This document shows, in pieces, positions 1 to 9,921 of a stretch of 64,000 nt of DNA. A program made the position numbers and the translations under genes. The stretch lies in the NCBI GenBank assembly GCA_903873585.1, contig CAIQOV010000012.1, forward strand, positions 1 through 64,000. Reading direction: 5' to 3'. Position 1 is the first letter of the stretch; the number at the start of each line of letters is the position of its first letter. The notes under the pieces are model-generated. The model saw nothing but the letters and a program-made list of their open reading frames with translations, searched no databases and was not told the origin of the DNA. Origin of the DNA: an uncultured Rhodobacterales bacterium (GTDB taxonomy: Bacteria > Pseudomonadota > Alphaproteobacteria > Rhodobacterales > Rhodobacteraceae).

Positions 1-63
1 GCGATGACCCGCGTCGTGCGCTCTTTTGAAGCGCGCGCTAAAGCGCTTTATACACCGCGCTAA
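1..63 (+). CDS. C-terminal tail of a RatA/COQ10-like (START-domain) protein, cut by the window edge
   Basis: Only the last 20 codons are present, in frame from base 1 to a TAA at 61-63. The tail contains the string RSFEARAKALY, which resembles the C-terminal helix of RatA/COQ10 family (polyketide cyclase-like) proteins in Rhodobacteraceae. Those proteins bind ubiquinone or act on ribosomes, depending on the homologue. The gene runs towards cinA, whose stop is at 93, leaving about 30 bases between the two. The family call rests on a very short match and on my memory of gene order, so it is tentative. Confidence 0.45.
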   Translation, partial: AMTRVVRSFEARAKALYTPR

Positions 64-92
64 ACGCCCCAAGGCTGGCTTTTGCAATCGCG

Positions 93-563
93 TCATGAAA
101 GCGCTGTCATCAATAGGCTTAAGGCATGGTCGCGCGCGGCCTTGCGCACGGCGTCGCGGCCAAGGGGGCCGAATTCCACCGTTTCAACTTGGGTGGCTTT
201 GCCATGGCGGGCTAGGCCAAAGCATACCCGCCCTTCAGGCTTGAAGTCTGACCCGCCGGGGCCTGCAATGCCGGTGATCGCCACCGCCAGCTCTGCATCG
301 GAATGGGCCAAGGCGCCCTCTGACATCTCACGCGCCACAACTTCGCTGACCGCGCCGTGGTCGGTCAGGCTTTTCGGGCTGACGCCCAGCATCTGCACTT
401 TGGCCGCGTTGGAATAGGTGACAAAGCCGCATTCGAACACATCCGACGATCCCGCCAGATCGGTGAGCGCAGCGCTTACCATCCCACCCGTGCAGCTTTC
501 CGCCGTGGCAATGCGCAGCCCCCAATACCGCGCGGCGCGCATGATTTGGGCGATGTCGGTCAT
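93..563 (-). CDS. cinA: CinA C-terminal domain family protein (nicotinamide-nucleotide amidohydrolase)
   Basis: A 156-residue stand-alone CinA C-terminal domain (PncC type). The family deamidates nicotinamide mononucleotide to nicotinate mononucleotide in NAD salvage. Visible family motifs are TAESCTGG near residue 20, the segment GFVTYSN around residue 48, and AITGIAGPGG near residue 100. The N-terminal MoCF-like domain of long CinA proteins is absent, as in E. coli YgaD/PncC. The ATG at 563 was chosen because it overlaps the pgpA stop by 4 bases (ATGA) and aligns with the family start; upstream in-frame codons lie inside pgpA. It is the last gene of the ispDF-pgpA-cinA run. Confidence 0.88.
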   Translation of the reverse strand: MTDIAQIMRAARYWGLRIATAESCTGGMVSAALTDLAGSSDVFECGFVTYSNAAKVQMLGVSPKSLTDHGAVSEVVAREMSEGALAHSDAELAVAITGIAGPGGSDFKPEGRVCFGLARHGKATQVETVEFGPLGRDAVRKAARDHALSLLMTALS

Positions 564-1075
564 AGCAACAGCACTCCGTGATACAGTCCGGCCAAGATAA
601 CGGTGGAAATGCCCGCAAACACCCCCGCCCACAGATCATCCAACATCACCCCCGCCGGATCGTGGCGGCGATCTGCGCGGCCAATGATCCAGGGCTTCCA
701 GATATCAAACAGGCGAAACAGCACAAAGGGAAAGACCCAAGCGGGCCAAGGCAGCCACCCTATGTGCCCGCTGGTCCAAAAACCGGTTGCTCCATGGCCA
801 CGTGCCCAAAAGGCGGCGGCGGTGAACAGCATCGCCAGCCACTGGCCTGCCACTTCATCAATCACCACTTCTGACGGGTCTTGGCCCGGTTGCAGTTCCA
901 CCGCACAGGCCCAAAAGCCCAAAGCTGTCACCAGCAAGGTTGCCAAAACCAGTGCCGGAAAGCCTGCGAGCTGCAAAATCCCCATCCCCAGCACAAGGGC
1001 CACCGCTGATCCCCAAGTGCCCGGTGCGGGTCGCAGCAAACCTGCGCCAAAGAAAATCACCAACCAGCGGGTCAT
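560..1075 (-). CDS. pgpA: Phosphatidylglycerophosphatase A
   Basis: A 171-residue membrane protein that dephosphorylates phosphatidylglycerophosphate to phosphatidylglycerol at the inner membrane. Family motifs are clear: PAPGTWGSA near the N-terminus, [12 protein letters not shown] around residue 70 and [10 protein letters not shown] near residue 140, which hold the acidic metal-binding residues. Several hydrophobic segments lie between them. The ATG at 1075 overlaps the ispDF stop by 4 bases, and the stop overlaps the cinA start by 4 bases, so the three genes are probably translationally coupled. Longer reading frames upstream lie within ispDF and have no family similarity. Confidence 0.92.
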   Translation of the reverse strand: MTRWLVIFFGAGLLRPAPGTWGSAVALVLGMGILQLAGFPALVLATLLVTALGFWACAVELQPGQDPSEVVIDEVAGQWLAMLFTAAAFWARGHGATGFWTSGHIGWLPWPAWVFPFVLFRLFDIWKPWIIGRADRRHDPAGVMLDDLWAGVFAGISTVILAGLYHGVLLL

Positions 1076-2202
1076 TTCGCCACCAAGACAGCACTGGCCA
1101 AGGCGGCGATGCCTTCTTCGCGCCCTGTAAAGCCCAACCGTTCGGAGGTGGTGGCTTTCACGCTGACGCGGTCGACCTCTATCCCCATCATCGCAGCCAA
1201 AGCTTGGCGCATCGCCACGGCATGGGGCCCGATTTTGGGGCGTTCGCACACCAGCGTCACATCGGCACTGGTGATGGTAAAGCCGCGCGAGCGGGCAAGG
1301 TCTGCGGCGTGTTTAAGAAAGATTTGGCTGTCAGCGCCCTTCCACTGCGGGTCTGAGGGGGGAAAGTGCTGGCCAATATCGCCTGCCGCCAATGCGCCGT
1401 AAATCGCATCGGTCAGCGCGTGCATCCCCACATCGGCGTCAGAATGGCCCAACAGCGCTTTGTGATGCGGCACTTTGACCCCACACAGCCAAACCCCGTC
1501 GCCCTCGCAAAACGCGTGAACATCATAGCCGTTTCCCATCCGCACATCCATGCGCGCTCCTGTCCTGTTCAAAGCCTGCTCGGCGCGGATAAAATCGCCC
1601 GGGAAGGTCAGTTTCTGGTTGGCCTCGTCCCCCGTGACCATCACCACCTCTAGCCCTGCGGCGCGGGCCACTTCGACATCGTCTGCCGCCTCGCCCATAT
1701 GGGCGCGGTGGGCGGCGAGGATTGCGGCAAAGCTAAAACCTTGCGGTGTTTGGGCGCGAAACAGGCCACTTCGGTCGCGCGTGCCTGTCACGCGGCCATC
1801 AGCGCCTGTCCAAAGCGCGTCGGTGACGGGCAGGGCAGGGGCGGCCCCTTGGGCATGGTCAAGGGCGGTGATCACGCGGGCGATCAGTTCGGGCGAGACG
1901 TTGGGGCGCGCCGCATCGTGGATCAGCACCTTGGTGACACCTGATCCATCCAGCGCTTCAAGCGCCGCGCGCACCGAAGCAGCACGGGTCGCACCGCCTG
2001 CCACAATCAGCGCGCCGTCGGCCACCGTTTCGGCCATCGCGCGGTCATCAGGATGGATCACCAAGACCCGCGCCATGCCGGCAAAAGCCGCAAGCGCATG
2101 GGCCACCACAGGCCGACCCGCCAAGGGACGCCATTGTTTGGCCAGCCCCCCGCCCGCCCGAAGGCCGCGCCCCGCCGCTACGATGATCGCCGCTGTTGTC
2201 AT
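1072..2202 (-). CDS. ispDF: Bifunctional IspD/IspF enzyme of the MEP isoprenoid pathway
   Basis: A 376-residue fusion. Residues 1 to about 220 are IspD (MEP cytidylyltransferase), with the nucleotide-binding [10 protein letters not shown] signature and [10 protein letters not shown]. Residues from about 222 onward are IspF (MECDP synthase), with GYDVHAF (Asp and His metal ligands), [17 protein letters not shown] and [16 protein letters not shown]. The two domains catalyse non-consecutive MEP steps (2 and 5); IspE is not in this window. Fusion is typical of many alphaproteobacteria. The ATG at 2202 starts directly at the IspD beta strand. The gene diverges from dusB across a 186-base region and heads the ispDF-pgpA-cinA operon. 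Confidence 0.95.
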   Translation of the reverse strand: MTTAAIIVAAGRGLRAGGGLAKQWRPLAGRPVVAHALAAFAGMARVLVIHPDDRAMAETVADGALIVAGGATRAASVRAALEALDGSGVTKVLIHDAARPNVSPELIARVITALDHAQGAAPALPVTDALWTGADGRVTGTRDRSGLFRAQTPQGFSFAAILAAHRAHMGEAADDVEVARAAGLEVVMVTGDEANQKLTFPGDFIRAEQALNRTGARMDVRMGNGYDVHAFCEGDGVWLCGVKVPHHKALLGHSDADVGMHALTDAIYGALAAGDIGQHFPPSDPQWKGADSQIFLKHAADLARSRGFTITSADVTLVCERPKIGPHAVAMRQALAAMMGIEVDRVSVKATTSERLGFTGREEGIAALASAVLVAK

Positions 2203-2257
2203 CCACCAACCCTTTGGCCTGATATAACGCAAACTTGGGCCGGATGGAAACGGGTGC

Positions 2258-2283
2258 AATCGGGCTTGGTTTGCCCGATTTTG
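2258..2283. promoter_or_regulatory. Hairpin in the ispDF/dusB divergent region
   Basis: The 186 bases between the divergent ispDF and dusB starts contain an 8-bp perfect inverted repeat, AATCGGGC at 2258-2265 and GCCCGATT at 2273-2280, separated by 7 bases and followed on the plus strand by four T residues. It could be a leader hairpin or an operator for either gene. I see no convincing promoter boxes or further repeats in the rest of the gap. Confidence 0.35.
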
Positions 2284-2388
2284 CCTAAAATTTAAGCGTT
2301 GCCCGAAATTAAGGCGAAAATTCGGCGGCATTCCTTTGAGCTTTCCCTTCGCCCACCGTAGGAAAGGGCACCAACCCAAGGAATCCGC

Positions 2389-3369
2389 GTGACCGCTCCC
2401 CGCATTGCCCTATCCCCCCCCGTCATTCTGGCCCCCATGGCCGGCATCACCGACTTGCCGTGGCGGCGGGTGGTTGCGGGGTTTGGCGCGGGCTTGGTGG
2501 TGTCGGAAATGGTCGCCTCGTCTGAGGTGATGCGTGACCATCCCGAAATGCGCGCGCGTGCCACGCTGGATGTGGGAGGGCTAGGCCAGCCCAGTGCCGT
2601 GCAACTTGTGGGGCGAGAGCCCTATTGGATGGCCGAAGCCGCGCGCTTTGTCGCAGGGCAGGGCGCGCGGATCATTGATATCAACATGGGCTGCCCGACC
2701 AAGCGGGTGACAACGGGGGCCTGCGGGTCAGCCTTGCTGCGCGATCTGGACCTTGCTTTGAAGATTATTGAAGCGGTGGTTGGCGCGGTGGATGTGCCCG
2801 TCACGCTGAAGACGCGGTTGGGGTGGGATGATGCCAGCCTGAATGCCGCTGATTTAGCCGTGCGCGCCGAACAGGCTGGCATTGCCATGATCACCCTGCA
2901 CGGCCGCACCCGCTGCCAACTTTACAAAGGCCGCGCCAATTGGGCAGCGATTGCGGCGGTGAAGCAAGCGGTGACAATTCCCGTGATTGCCAACGGGGAT
3001 ATCGTCGATGCCTCCACCGCGCTCGAGGCTTTGCGCCAATCGGGCGCTGACGGTGTGATGATCGGGCGCGGGGCACAGGGTGCGCCTTGGGTTTTGGCGC
3101 AGATTGCGCATGATTTGCACGGCACAGCCGCACCCGTTGTGCCGCAAGGGGCCGATCTGGCAGCGCTGGTTGGTGGCCATTATGAAGCCATGTTGTCGTT
3201 TTACGGCACCGAGCTTGGTGCGCGCTGTGCGCGCAAGCATTTGGGGTGGTATCTGGAAGCCGCAGGCTTGGGCCAGCACCGCGAAACGCTGCTTGTCACC
3301 CAAAGCCCGCGCCAAGTTCTTCACATGATCGACCGCATCTTCACCAGCGGTGAAAGGCAGGCGGCATGA
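2389..3369 (+). CDS. dusB: tRNA-dihydrouridine synthase DusB (NifR3)
   Basis: A 326-residue flavoenzyme that reduces uridine to dihydrouridine in tRNA. It starts with the family core [13 protein letters not shown] near residue 14. The segment NMGCPTKRV near residue 100 carries the conserved catalytic cysteine. The FMN-phosphate region is represented by [16 protein letters not shown] near residue 220. The start is a GTG at 2389 that places the core at the usual distance; no better ATG lies upstream. It is the first gene of the ntr operon and overlaps ntrB by 4 bases, the same arrangement as nifR3-ntrBC in Rhodobacter. Confidence 0.93.
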   Translation: MTAPRIALSPPVILAPMAGITDLPWRRVVAGFGAGLVVSEMVASSEVMRDHPEMRARATLDVGGLGQPSAVQLVGREPYWMAEAARFVAGQGARIIDINMGCPTKRVTTGACGSALLRDLDLALKIIEAVVGAVDVPVTLKTRLGWDDASLNAADLAVRAEQAGIAMITLHGRTRCQLYKGRANWAAIAAVKQAVTIPVIANGDIVDASTALEALRQSGADGVMIGRGAQGAPWVLAQIAHDLHGTAAPVVPQGADLAALVGGHYEAMLSFYGTELGARCARKHLGWYLEAAGLGQHRETLLVTQSPRQVLHMIDRIFTSGERQAA

Positions 3370-4451
3370 ACCCTTTGGCCCCGTTCAACGCCATCTGGGC
3401 TTCGCTGCCCATGCCAGCCCTGCTGATTGACGCCGCCAACACCATTGTCGCGGCCAATCCTGCGGCAGAAACTTTCCTGAACGCGTCATCCAAAAGCCTG
3501 CTCCACCACATCTTGACCGACAAACTGAAAGCCGATGTGTCGTTAGAGGAGGCTTTAGCGCGCGCACGGGCGAACCAGTCGGATGTGAACATCAACGATG
3601 TCACGCTGACCACCCAAGACCGCACCTTACCGCATTGCCTGTTGCAAATGGCCCCGCTGCAAGATGACCCCGCGCAGATTTTGCTGCTGATCTCGCCGCG
3701 CGTGATGGCCGAACGCATCGGGCGCACGCGCAACGCGTCTGCGGCGGCAAAGTCGGCGATTGGCATGGCCGAGATGCTGGCCCATGAGATTAAAAACCCC
3801 CTCGCAGGCATTTCGGGGGCGGCTCAACTGCTGTCGATGAACCTGTCGCCCGAAGACCGCGAGATGACCGACCTGATCGTCGAAGAAACCCGCCGCATCG
3901 TGAAGCTTTTGGAACAAGTCGAACAGTTCGGCAACCTGCGCCCCCCCGAAGCGCGGGCAGTCAACATCCATGACGCCTTAGACAGGGCGCGCCGTTCGGC
4001 CCTGATGGGTTATGCCAGCCATATGCTGATCGTGGAAGATTACGACCCCTCGCTGCCCGCCACTTGGGCCGATCCTGACCAGTTGATGCAGGTGTTCTTG
4101 AACCTGATCAAGAACGCCGCCGAAGCCAGCCGCAACCGCCAAGGCCGCATCCGATTGCGCACCTTTTACGATCTGTCGCTGCGGCTGCGGCGCAAAGACG
4201 GCTCAGGCGGCAGCTTGCCCTTGCAGATTGAAATCATCGACGATGGCCCCGGCATCCCCCCCGACATTGCCGCTGATATCTTTGAACCCTTTGTGTCAGG
4301 ACGCGAGAATGGCACGGGGCTGGGCTTGGCGCTGGTGTCAAAGATTGTGGCCGATCATGGCGGGCTGATCGGCGCAGATTCGGTTCCCGGGCGCACCGTG
4401 TTTCGCATTTCGCTGCCCGTTGCCCCCAAAGAAAAATTAAAGGAGAGCTAA
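3366..4451 (+). CDS. ntrB: Nitrogen regulation sensor kinase NtrB
   Basis: A 361-residue soluble histidine kinase that phosphorylates NtrC when nitrogen is scarce, under PII control. A PAS domain occupies roughly residues 10-110. The H box is [16 protein letters not shown], with the phosphorylated His at residue 140. The ATPase domain shows the N box [10 protein letters not shown] around 230, IIDDGPGIP, and [12 protein letters not shown]. There are no membrane segments. The ATG at 3366 overlaps the dusB stop, and ntrC starts one base after the ntrB stop, so all three are likely co-translated. Confidence 0.95.
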   Translation: MNPLAPFNAIWASLPMPALLIDAANTIVAANPAAETFLNASSKSLLHHILTDKLKADVSLEEALARARANQSDVNINDVTLTTQDRTLPHCLLQMAPLQDDPAQILLLISPRVMAERIGRTRNASAAAKSAIGMAEMLAHEIKNPLAGISGAAQLLSMNLSPEDREMTDLIVEETRRIVKLLEQVEQFGNLRPPEARAVNIHDALDRARRSALMGYASHMLIVEDYDPSLPATWADPDQLMQVFLNLIKNAAEASRNRQGRIRLRTFYDLSLRLRRKDGSGGSLPLQIEIIDDGPGIPPDIAADIFEPFVSGRENGTGLGLALVSKIVADHGGLIGADSVPGRTVFRISLPVAPKEKLKES

Positions 4452-4452
4452 G

Positions 4453-5823
4453 ATGGATGGCACTGTTCTGGTCGCAGACGACGACCGCACGATCCGCACG
4501 GTGCTAACCCAAGCGCTGACCCGCGCAGGGTGTAAAGTGCACGCAACCTCAAGCCTGATGACGTTGATGCGCTGGGTGGAAGAGGGCAAGGGTGATCTGA
4601 TCATCTCTGACGTGATCATGCCCGATGGCAACGGGTTAGAAGCGCTGCCCCGCATCGCGCGCATTCGCCCCGGCCTGCCGGTGATTGTGATTTCGGCGCA
4701 AAACACCATCATGACCGCCATTCAAGCGGCCGAGGCCGAGGCCTTCGATTACCTGCCCAAACCCTTCGATCTGCCCGATCTGATGAAACGCTCTGCCCGC
4801 GCTTTGGATTCCAAGCGCAGGGTGGCGGCGGCGGTGGTCAATGCGGTGCGCGAACCGGGCGATGATCTGCCTTTGGTCGGGCGCACGGCGGCGATGCAGG
4901 CGCTGTACCGCTTGGTTGCCAAGGTGATGAACACCGATCTGCCCGTGCTGATCACCGGCGAGTCGGGCACGGGCAAAAGCCTGATTGCCCGCGCCATTCA
5001 CGACTTTTCCGATCGCCGCAGCCAGCCCTTTGTTGTCGCCCAAGCCGCTGATCTGGGGGGCGTTGACGGCATTGCCATTCTTGTCGCCAAAGCGCGCGGT
5101 GGCACGCTGCTGGTCGATGAAGTGGCTGATTTTGATGAAGATGGCCAATCGCGCTTGGTGCGGATGCTGGATGTCGCCGACGATCACGCCCCTCGGGTGC
5201 TTGCAACCTCGCAAGCCGATCTGGCGCAAAAAGTGGAAGAGGGGCGCTTGCGAAAAGACCTGTACTACCGTCTTGGCGGTGTGTCGTTCAACGTGCCGCC
5301 GTTGCGCGAACGGGTCGAAGACATCAACCTTCTGGCCGACCATTTCATGACACGGGCCGAGCGGGAAATGGGCATGACCCGCCGCCTGTCACAACCCGCC
5401 CGCAACATTTTGCGCGTCTTTCCGTGGCCGGGCAATGTGCGCCAGTTGGAAAATGTGCTCAAGCGCTTGCTTGTCACCTCCTCCGAACCCGATATTGGCG
5501 CATCTGAACTTGAAAGCATCTTGGGTGGCCCGCAGGCGGCCGAACCGACCCGCGCGGGGGCGGTTGAGAATGAAAAGCTGTCACAATCGGTGGCCCGCCA
5601 CCTGAAACGCTACTTCGATCTGCACAATGGCCAGTTGCCGCCCAACGGCGTTTACGACCGCATCCTGCGCGAAATTGAACTGCCCTTGATCGAGATTGCC
5701 CTCGACGCCACCGCCGGCAATCAGGCCAAATGCGCCGATCTGTTAGGGATAAACCGCAATACTTTGCGCAAGAAGATCACCGATCTGGATATCCGCGTGA
5801 CACGCCGCCGCAAGCTGATGTAA
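4453..5823 (+). CDS. ntrC: Nitrogen response regulator NtrC, sigma-54-independent type
   Basis: A 456-residue response regulator in three parts. The receiver domain (1-120) has Asp53 in [12 protein letters not shown]. The AAA+ domain has Walker A GESGTGKS at 169-176 and Walker B LLVDE at 219-223. The C-terminal Fis-type helix-turn-helix ends in [13 protein letters not shown]. The GAFTGA loop that contacts sigma-54 is absent: Walker A to Walker B is about 17 residues shorter than in enteric NtrC. This matches R. capsulatus NtrC, which is known to activate sigma-70-type promoters. The RBS AGGAG lies just before the ATG, one base after the ntrB stop. Confidence 0.95.
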   Translation: MDGTVLVADDDRTIRTVLTQALTRAGCKVHATSSLMTLMRWVEEGKGDLIISDVIMPDGNGLEALPRIARIRPGLPVIVISAQNTIMTAIQAAEAEAFDYLPKPFDLPDLMKRSARALDSKRRVAAAVVNAVREPGDDLPLVGRTAAMQALYRLVAKVMNTDLPVLITGESGTGKSLIARAIHDFSDRRSQPFVVAQAADLGGVDGIAILVAKARGGTLLVDEVADFDEDGQSRLVRMLDVADDHAPRVLATSQADLAQKVEEGRLRKDLYYRLGGVSFNVPPLRERVEDINLLADHFMTRAEREMGMTRRLSQPARNILRVFPWPGNVRQLENVLKRLLVTSSEPDIGASELESILGGPQAAEPTRAGAVENEKLSQSVARHLKRYFDLHNGQLPPNGVYDRILREIELPLIEIALDATAGNQAKCADLLGINRNTLRKKITDLDIRVTRRRKLM

Positions 5824-5915
5824 ATAGGCCACACTGGTGTGTCTTTTGGGTTGCGACCCGAAGGCCACCTGATCTGGCGGGCCAATTTACAGCCCGCGCC
5901 ACCTAGGGGCGGGAT

Positions 5916-8186
5916 GTGAGGCAAGACAGCGGCATTTCGGCATGGGCCAACGCCCTGTCACGGGTTAGCCGGATCAGGCAGGTGCAAACCGGTCTGACGC
6001 TGGGGCTGGTCTTTTTGGGCCCTGTCATGGCGGTTGCCAGCTTTTTGGCGCTGGGGCCTTTGAACCAAGGCGCATCCTCGCCCACGCTGCGGCTGATCTT
6101 GCTGGGCGATATGGTTTATGTGCTGGTGCTGGCGGCTTTGGTGCTGCGGCGCGTGGTGCAGATGGTGTCAGACCGGCGCAGCCAATCTGCCGGATCGCGC
6201 TTGCACCTGCGCTTGACGGGGGTCTTTGCCATCGTGGCCTTGATCCCCACCGTTCTGGTCGCGGTTTTTGGCGTTTTGACGGTGAATATCGGGCTGGAAG
6301 GGTGGTTTTCTGATCGCGTGCGCTCTGTCGTGGGGGCATCGCTGGAAGCCGCCCAAGCCTATGAGGTCGAGCAAAGTGCAACCCTGACCCAAGACGCGCA
6401 AGGCTTGGCCCAGATTTTAGACGGCGCGCATAAGCAAAACCCGCTGGCCGATGATGGCGCGATGCGGCCGGTTTTGGTGGCGGGCCAAGCCTCTATCCAG
6501 CGCGGATTGAAGGAAGTTTATGTCATCACCGCCACGGGTGTGCTGAAAATCAGGGGCGAAAAGAGTTATCTGTTTGACTTTGAAAAACCAACAGCCGCGC
6601 AGATCATGCGGGCCAAGGCGGGTGAGGTGGTCTTGATTCAAGACTGGCCCAATTCCGAACTGCGTGCCTTGGTTGGCTTGGTCAACTTTCCCGATCGGCT
6701 GTTATACGTCACACGAAGAGTCGATGGTAAGATCTTGGGATTGCTGGACGAAACCAAGCAAACAGCCACGCTTTACCAGCAATTGGAAAGTGACCGTGGC
6801 AAGGTTTTGTTCAACTTTGGCCTGTTATACCTAGGCTTTGCCGTCATCTTGATCATCGCGGCCATTTGGGGCGGGCTGTGGTTTGCCGAACGCTTGGCGC
6901 GCCCAGTGGGGCGCTTGGCGGGGGCCGCGCAGCGCGTGGGGGCGGGGGATTTGGATGTGCAGGTCGACGAGGAAGAAAGCGACGACGAAATTGCCATGTT
7001 GGGCCGCCTGTTCAACCAGATGACCCGCCAGTTGAAAGGCCAGCGTGCGGCGCTGCTTGCAGGCCATTCGCAAACCGAAGGGCGCAGGCGGCTGTTTGAC
7101 TCGGTTTTGTCCAGCATTACGGCGGGGGTGATCGGGCTTGATGCCATGGGGCGGGTGGAATTTGTCAACCGTGCCGGAATGCGGATGCTGGATTTGGCCG
7201 CCGAACCTGCCCCAGACATCGTGCTTGCCCAAGTTGTGCCCGAATTCGCCGCTCTGTTTGATAAGTTGCAGTCTGAAACCGGCGCTGTGCTGCAAGAAGA
7301 GGTGCGCCTGTCGCGCCGTGGCAAGCTGGAAAGCCTGCTGGTACGGATGAGCGAACGGCACGGCGCAGATGGCGGGGTTGAAGGCTTTGTGGTGGCTTTT
7401 GACGATGTGACAGACCTTGTGTCAGCCCAACGCATGGCCGCTTGGGGCGACGTGGCCCGCCGTATTGCGCATGAAATCAAGAACCCGTTGACCCCGATTC
7501 AGCTTTCGGCCGAACGCATTCGGCGCAAATACCGCACCCAAGTCAGCGACCCTGACGAGCTGGAACAATATGCCGATATCATCATCCGCCAAACCAATGA
7601 CCTGCGCCGGATTGTGGATGAATTCTCTAAATTCGCCCGCATGCCCGAACCTGATCGGCGCGACACTGATCTCAAAGCCTTGGTCAAAGCCGCTGTGATG
7701 TTGCAAGAAAACGGCCAGCCGGATGTGACCTTTCACAGCACGCTGCCCGATGCGCCTGTGATGATCGAGATTGACGCCACCATGATCGGGCAGGCCATGA
7801 CAAACCTGATTAAGAACGCAGGAGAAGCGCTTGAAGAGAAAAGGGAAAAAGGAAATGATCCCGCCTTTGTGCCGCAAATTCGCGTCAGCCTTGATGCGCG
7901 CGATGGCTATTCGCTGATCCGCATCGCCGACAACGGCACGGGCCTGCCGCCTGACCGCTCACGCCTGTTTGAACCCTATGTCACGACACGGGAAAAGGGC
8001 ACGGGTTTGGGGCTGCCCATTGTTAAAAAGATCATCGAAGAACATGGCGGCACCTTGGTCTTAACCGATGCGCCGGTGTTTGACGGCAACACCCACGCGG
8101 GCGCTATGGCAGAGATTCGTCTGCCCCATGCCACCCGCGCCAAATCCATCGCAGGCCGCGCCCAAGCCATTTCGGGGGAAGCATGA
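5916..8186 (+). CDS. ntrY: Nitrogen-related membrane sensor kinase NtrY
   Basis: A 756-residue membrane histidine kinase paired with NtrX. The N-terminus has hydrophobic segments around residues 25-45, 60-80 and 100-125, then a periplasmic region to about 285, another membrane segment (LLYLGFAVILIIAAIWGGLW), a HAMP linker (SDDEIAMLGRLFNQM), a PAS domain, the H box [15 protein letters not shown], and an ATPase domain ending in GTGLGLPIVKKIIEEHGG. The start is a GTG at 5916, since no in-frame ATG precedes the first hydrophobic segment. A 92-base gap separates it from ntrC. Its stop overlaps ntrX by 4 bases. Confidence 0.93.
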   Translation: MRQDSGISAWANALSRVSRIRQVQTGLTLGLVFLGPVMAVASFLALGPLNQGASSPTLRLILLGDMVYVLVLAALVLRRVVQMVSDRRSQSAGSRLHLRLTGVFAIVALIPTVLVAVFGVLTVNIGLEGWFSDRVRSVVGASLEAAQAYEVEQSATLTQDAQGLAQILDGAHKQNPLADDGAMRPVLVAGQASIQRGLKEVYVITATGVLKIRGEKSYLFDFEKPTAAQIMRAKAGEVVLIQDWPNSELRALVGLVNFPDRLLYVTRRVDGKILGLLDETKQTATLYQQLESDRGKVLFNFGLLYLGFAVILIIAAIWGGLWFAERLARPVGRLAGAAQRVGAGDLDVQVDEEESDDEIAMLGRLFNQMTRQLKGQRAALLAGHSQTEGRRRLFDSVLSSITAGVIGLDAMGRVEFVNRAGMRMLDLAAEPAPDIVLAQVVPEFAALFDKLQSETGAVLQEEVRLSRRGKLESLLVRMSERHGADGGVEGFVVAFDDVTDLVSAQRMAAWGDVARRIAHEIKNPLTPIQLSAERIRRKYRTQVSDPDELEQYADIIIRQTNDLRRIVDEFSKFARMPEPDRRDTDLKALVKAAVMLQENGQPDVTFHSTLPDAPVMIEIDATMIGQAMTNLIKNAGEALEEKREKGNDPAFVPQIRVSLDARDGYSLIRIADNGTGLPPDRSRLFEPYVTTREKGTGLGLPIVKKIIEEHGGTLVLTDAPVFDGNTHAGAMAEIRLPHATRAKSIAGRAQAISGEA

Positions 8187-9571
8187 CCAATATTTTGATC
8201 GTCGACGACGAAAAAGACATCCGCGATCTGATCGGGGATATTCTGGCCGACGAAGGCTATGCCGTGCGTCTGGCCGGAAATTCCGACGATTGCATGGCCG
8301 CGATCAACGACGAAGTGCCCTCGCTGATGATTTTGGACATCTGGCTGAAAGACAGCCGGATGGACGGGATCGACATTTTAAAATCGGTCAAACGTGACAA
8401 CCCCGATGTGCCGGTGGTGATTATTTCCGGCCATGGCAACATCGAAATTGCGGTGGCGGCGATCAAACAGGGGGCTTACGACTTTATCGAAAAGCCCTTT
8501 AACATCGACCAATTGATGGTGGTGGTCAGCCGCGCGATGGAAACCTCGCGCCTGCGGCGCGAAAACGCCGATCTGCGGCGGCGGGATGTGACATCTTCGG
8601 AACTGCTAGGGTCAAGTCCGGCCTTTAAGCTGCTGAAATCGCAGCTTGATAAAGTCACCAAATCCAACGGCCGCGTGATGCTGACCGGCCCTGCCGGTTC
8701 GGGCAAAGAACTGGCGGCGCGGTTTATTCACACCAATTCGGCCCGTGCGGCGGCCCCTTTTATCTCGGTTTCCTCTGCCACAATCGAACCCGAGCGGATG
8801 GAAGAGGTGCTTTTTGGCCGTGAAACGGCGGAGCGCGGCGTGGAAAAAGGGCTGCTGGAACAGGCCCACGGCGGGGTGGTTTATTTTGACGAAGTGGCCG
8901 ATATGCCACTGGGAACACAGTCAAAAATCTTGCGCGTCTTGACCGAACAGCATTTCAACCGTGTGGGCGGTGCGGGTAAGGTGCGGGTGGATTTGCGGGT
9001 GATCTCTTCGACCTCGCGCGAATTGCGCACAGAAATCGCCCAAGGGCGCTTTCGCCAAGAGCTTTACGATCGGTTGAATGTGGTGCCGATTCAAGTGCCC
9101 TCTTTGGAAGAGCGGCGCGAGGATATTCCCGAACTCACCGCCCATTTCATCGACTTGTTCCACCGCAGCCAAGGTCTGCCCCTGCGCAGCCTGTCGCCTG
9201 ACGCCGAAGCCTTGCTGCAAACCATGACTTGGCCGGGCAATGTGCGCCAATTGCGCAATGTGATCGAGCGGGTTTTGATTTTGGGCGATGGCACCGGCCC
9301 AATCGCCGCCCATGAACTGCCCGGCCAAGACCTGCCCGGTGATTCGGATGGGCGTTTTGTGGTGGGCGGGGCCATTGCTATGCTGCCCCTGCGCGAAGCG
9401 CGCGAGATGTTTGAACGTGAATATCTGCTGGCCCAGATCACCCGTTTTGGCGGAAACATCTCAAAAACCGCAAGTTTTGTTGCGATGGAGCGATCTGCTT
9501 TGCACCGCAAGCTGAAATCTTTGGGCGTTGTGGCCACCGGCAAAAGCGGTGATGACGAGGATGACAATTAA
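8183..9571 (+). CDS. ntrX: Nitrogen-related response regulator NtrX
   Basis: A 462-residue regulator with a receiver domain (Asp52 in MILDIWLKDSRMDG), an AAA+ domain (Walker A GPAGSGKE at 169-176, Walker B VVYFDE at 232-237) and a C-terminal Fis-type helix-turn-helix (NISKTASFVAMERSALHRKL). Where sigma-54 activators have GAFTGA this protein reads FGRETAERGVEKG, so it probably does not activate sigma-54 holoenzyme. NtrYX systems affect nitrogen metabolism, respiration and cell envelope functions in alphaproteobacteria. The ATG overlaps the ntrY stop (ATGA). A 116-base gap separates it from hfq. Confidence 0.94.
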   Translation: MTNILIVDDEKDIRDLIGDILADEGYAVRLAGNSDDCMAAINDEVPSLMILDIWLKDSRMDGIDILKSVKRDNPDVPVVIISGHGNIEIAVAAIKQGAYDFIEKPFNIDQLMVVVSRAMETSRLRRENADLRRRDVTSSELLGSSPAFKLLKSQLDKVTKSNGRVMLTGPAGSGKELAARFIHTNSARAAAPFISVSSATIEPERMEEVLFGRETAERGVEKGLLEQAHGGVVYFDEVADMPLGTQSKILRVLTEQHFNRVGGAGKVRVDLRVISSTSRELRTEIAQGRFRQELYDRLNVVPIQVPSLEERREDIPELTAHFIDLFHRSQGLPLRSLSPDAEALLQTMTWPGNVRQLRNVIERVLILGDGTGPIAAHELPGQDLPGDSDGRFVVGGAIAMLPLREAREMFEREYLLAQITRFGGNISKTASFVAMERSALHRKLKSLGVVATGKSGDDEDDN

Positions 9572-9687
9572 CCGCTGGAAACTGTCCACAGGCAGGGCCA
9601 TACTCTGCCTATGGTTGGCGTGCCCGTTGCAGGGCTGCGCAGGTGTAAAATCCAACCCGCCAAATGACAAAAACAAGGGCTAGAAAA

Positions 9688-9921
9688 ATGGCTGCCGACA
9701 AGCAAAATTTACAAGATGCGTTTCTAAACCATGTCCGTAAGGCCAAGGTGCCGGTCACAATTTTTCTGATCAACGGTGTCAAGCTGCAAGGCATGATCAC
9801 GTGGTTTGACAATTTCTGCGTCTTGCTGCGCCGCGATGGGCAAAGCCAACTGGTGTATAAACACGCCATTTCCACCATTATGCCCGGCGGCCCGATCAGC
9901 CTGTACGAAGGCGAAGAGTGA
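9688..9921 (+). CDS. hfq: RNA chaperone Hfq
   Basis: A 77-residue Sm-like protein that forms hexamers and pairs small RNAs with mRNAs. It has the Sm1 core [26 protein letters not shown] (residues about 9-34, shown here in pieces: DAFLNHVRK and [10 protein letters not shown]) and the Sm2 signature YKHAIST near residue 55. The ATG at 9688 was chosen because it has AGGG upstream and gives the usual start [10 protein letters not shown]; an ATG 24 bases upstream would add a basic stretch not seen in the family. Its stop overlaps the GTG of hflX, the conserved hfq-hflX order. Confidence 0.96.
   Translation: MAADKQNLQDAFLNHVRKAKVPVTIFLINGVKLQGMITWFDNFCVLLRRDGQSQLVYKHAISTIMPGGPISLYEGEE

Noticed and set aside
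9615-9631. Possible sigma-54 promoter (TTGGC...TTGCA with correct GG/GC spacing) upstream of hfq
   Set aside because: Two mismatches in the -24 element, and the neighbouring NtrC and NtrX lack GAFTGA; the match is likely chance. A transcription start map would settle it.
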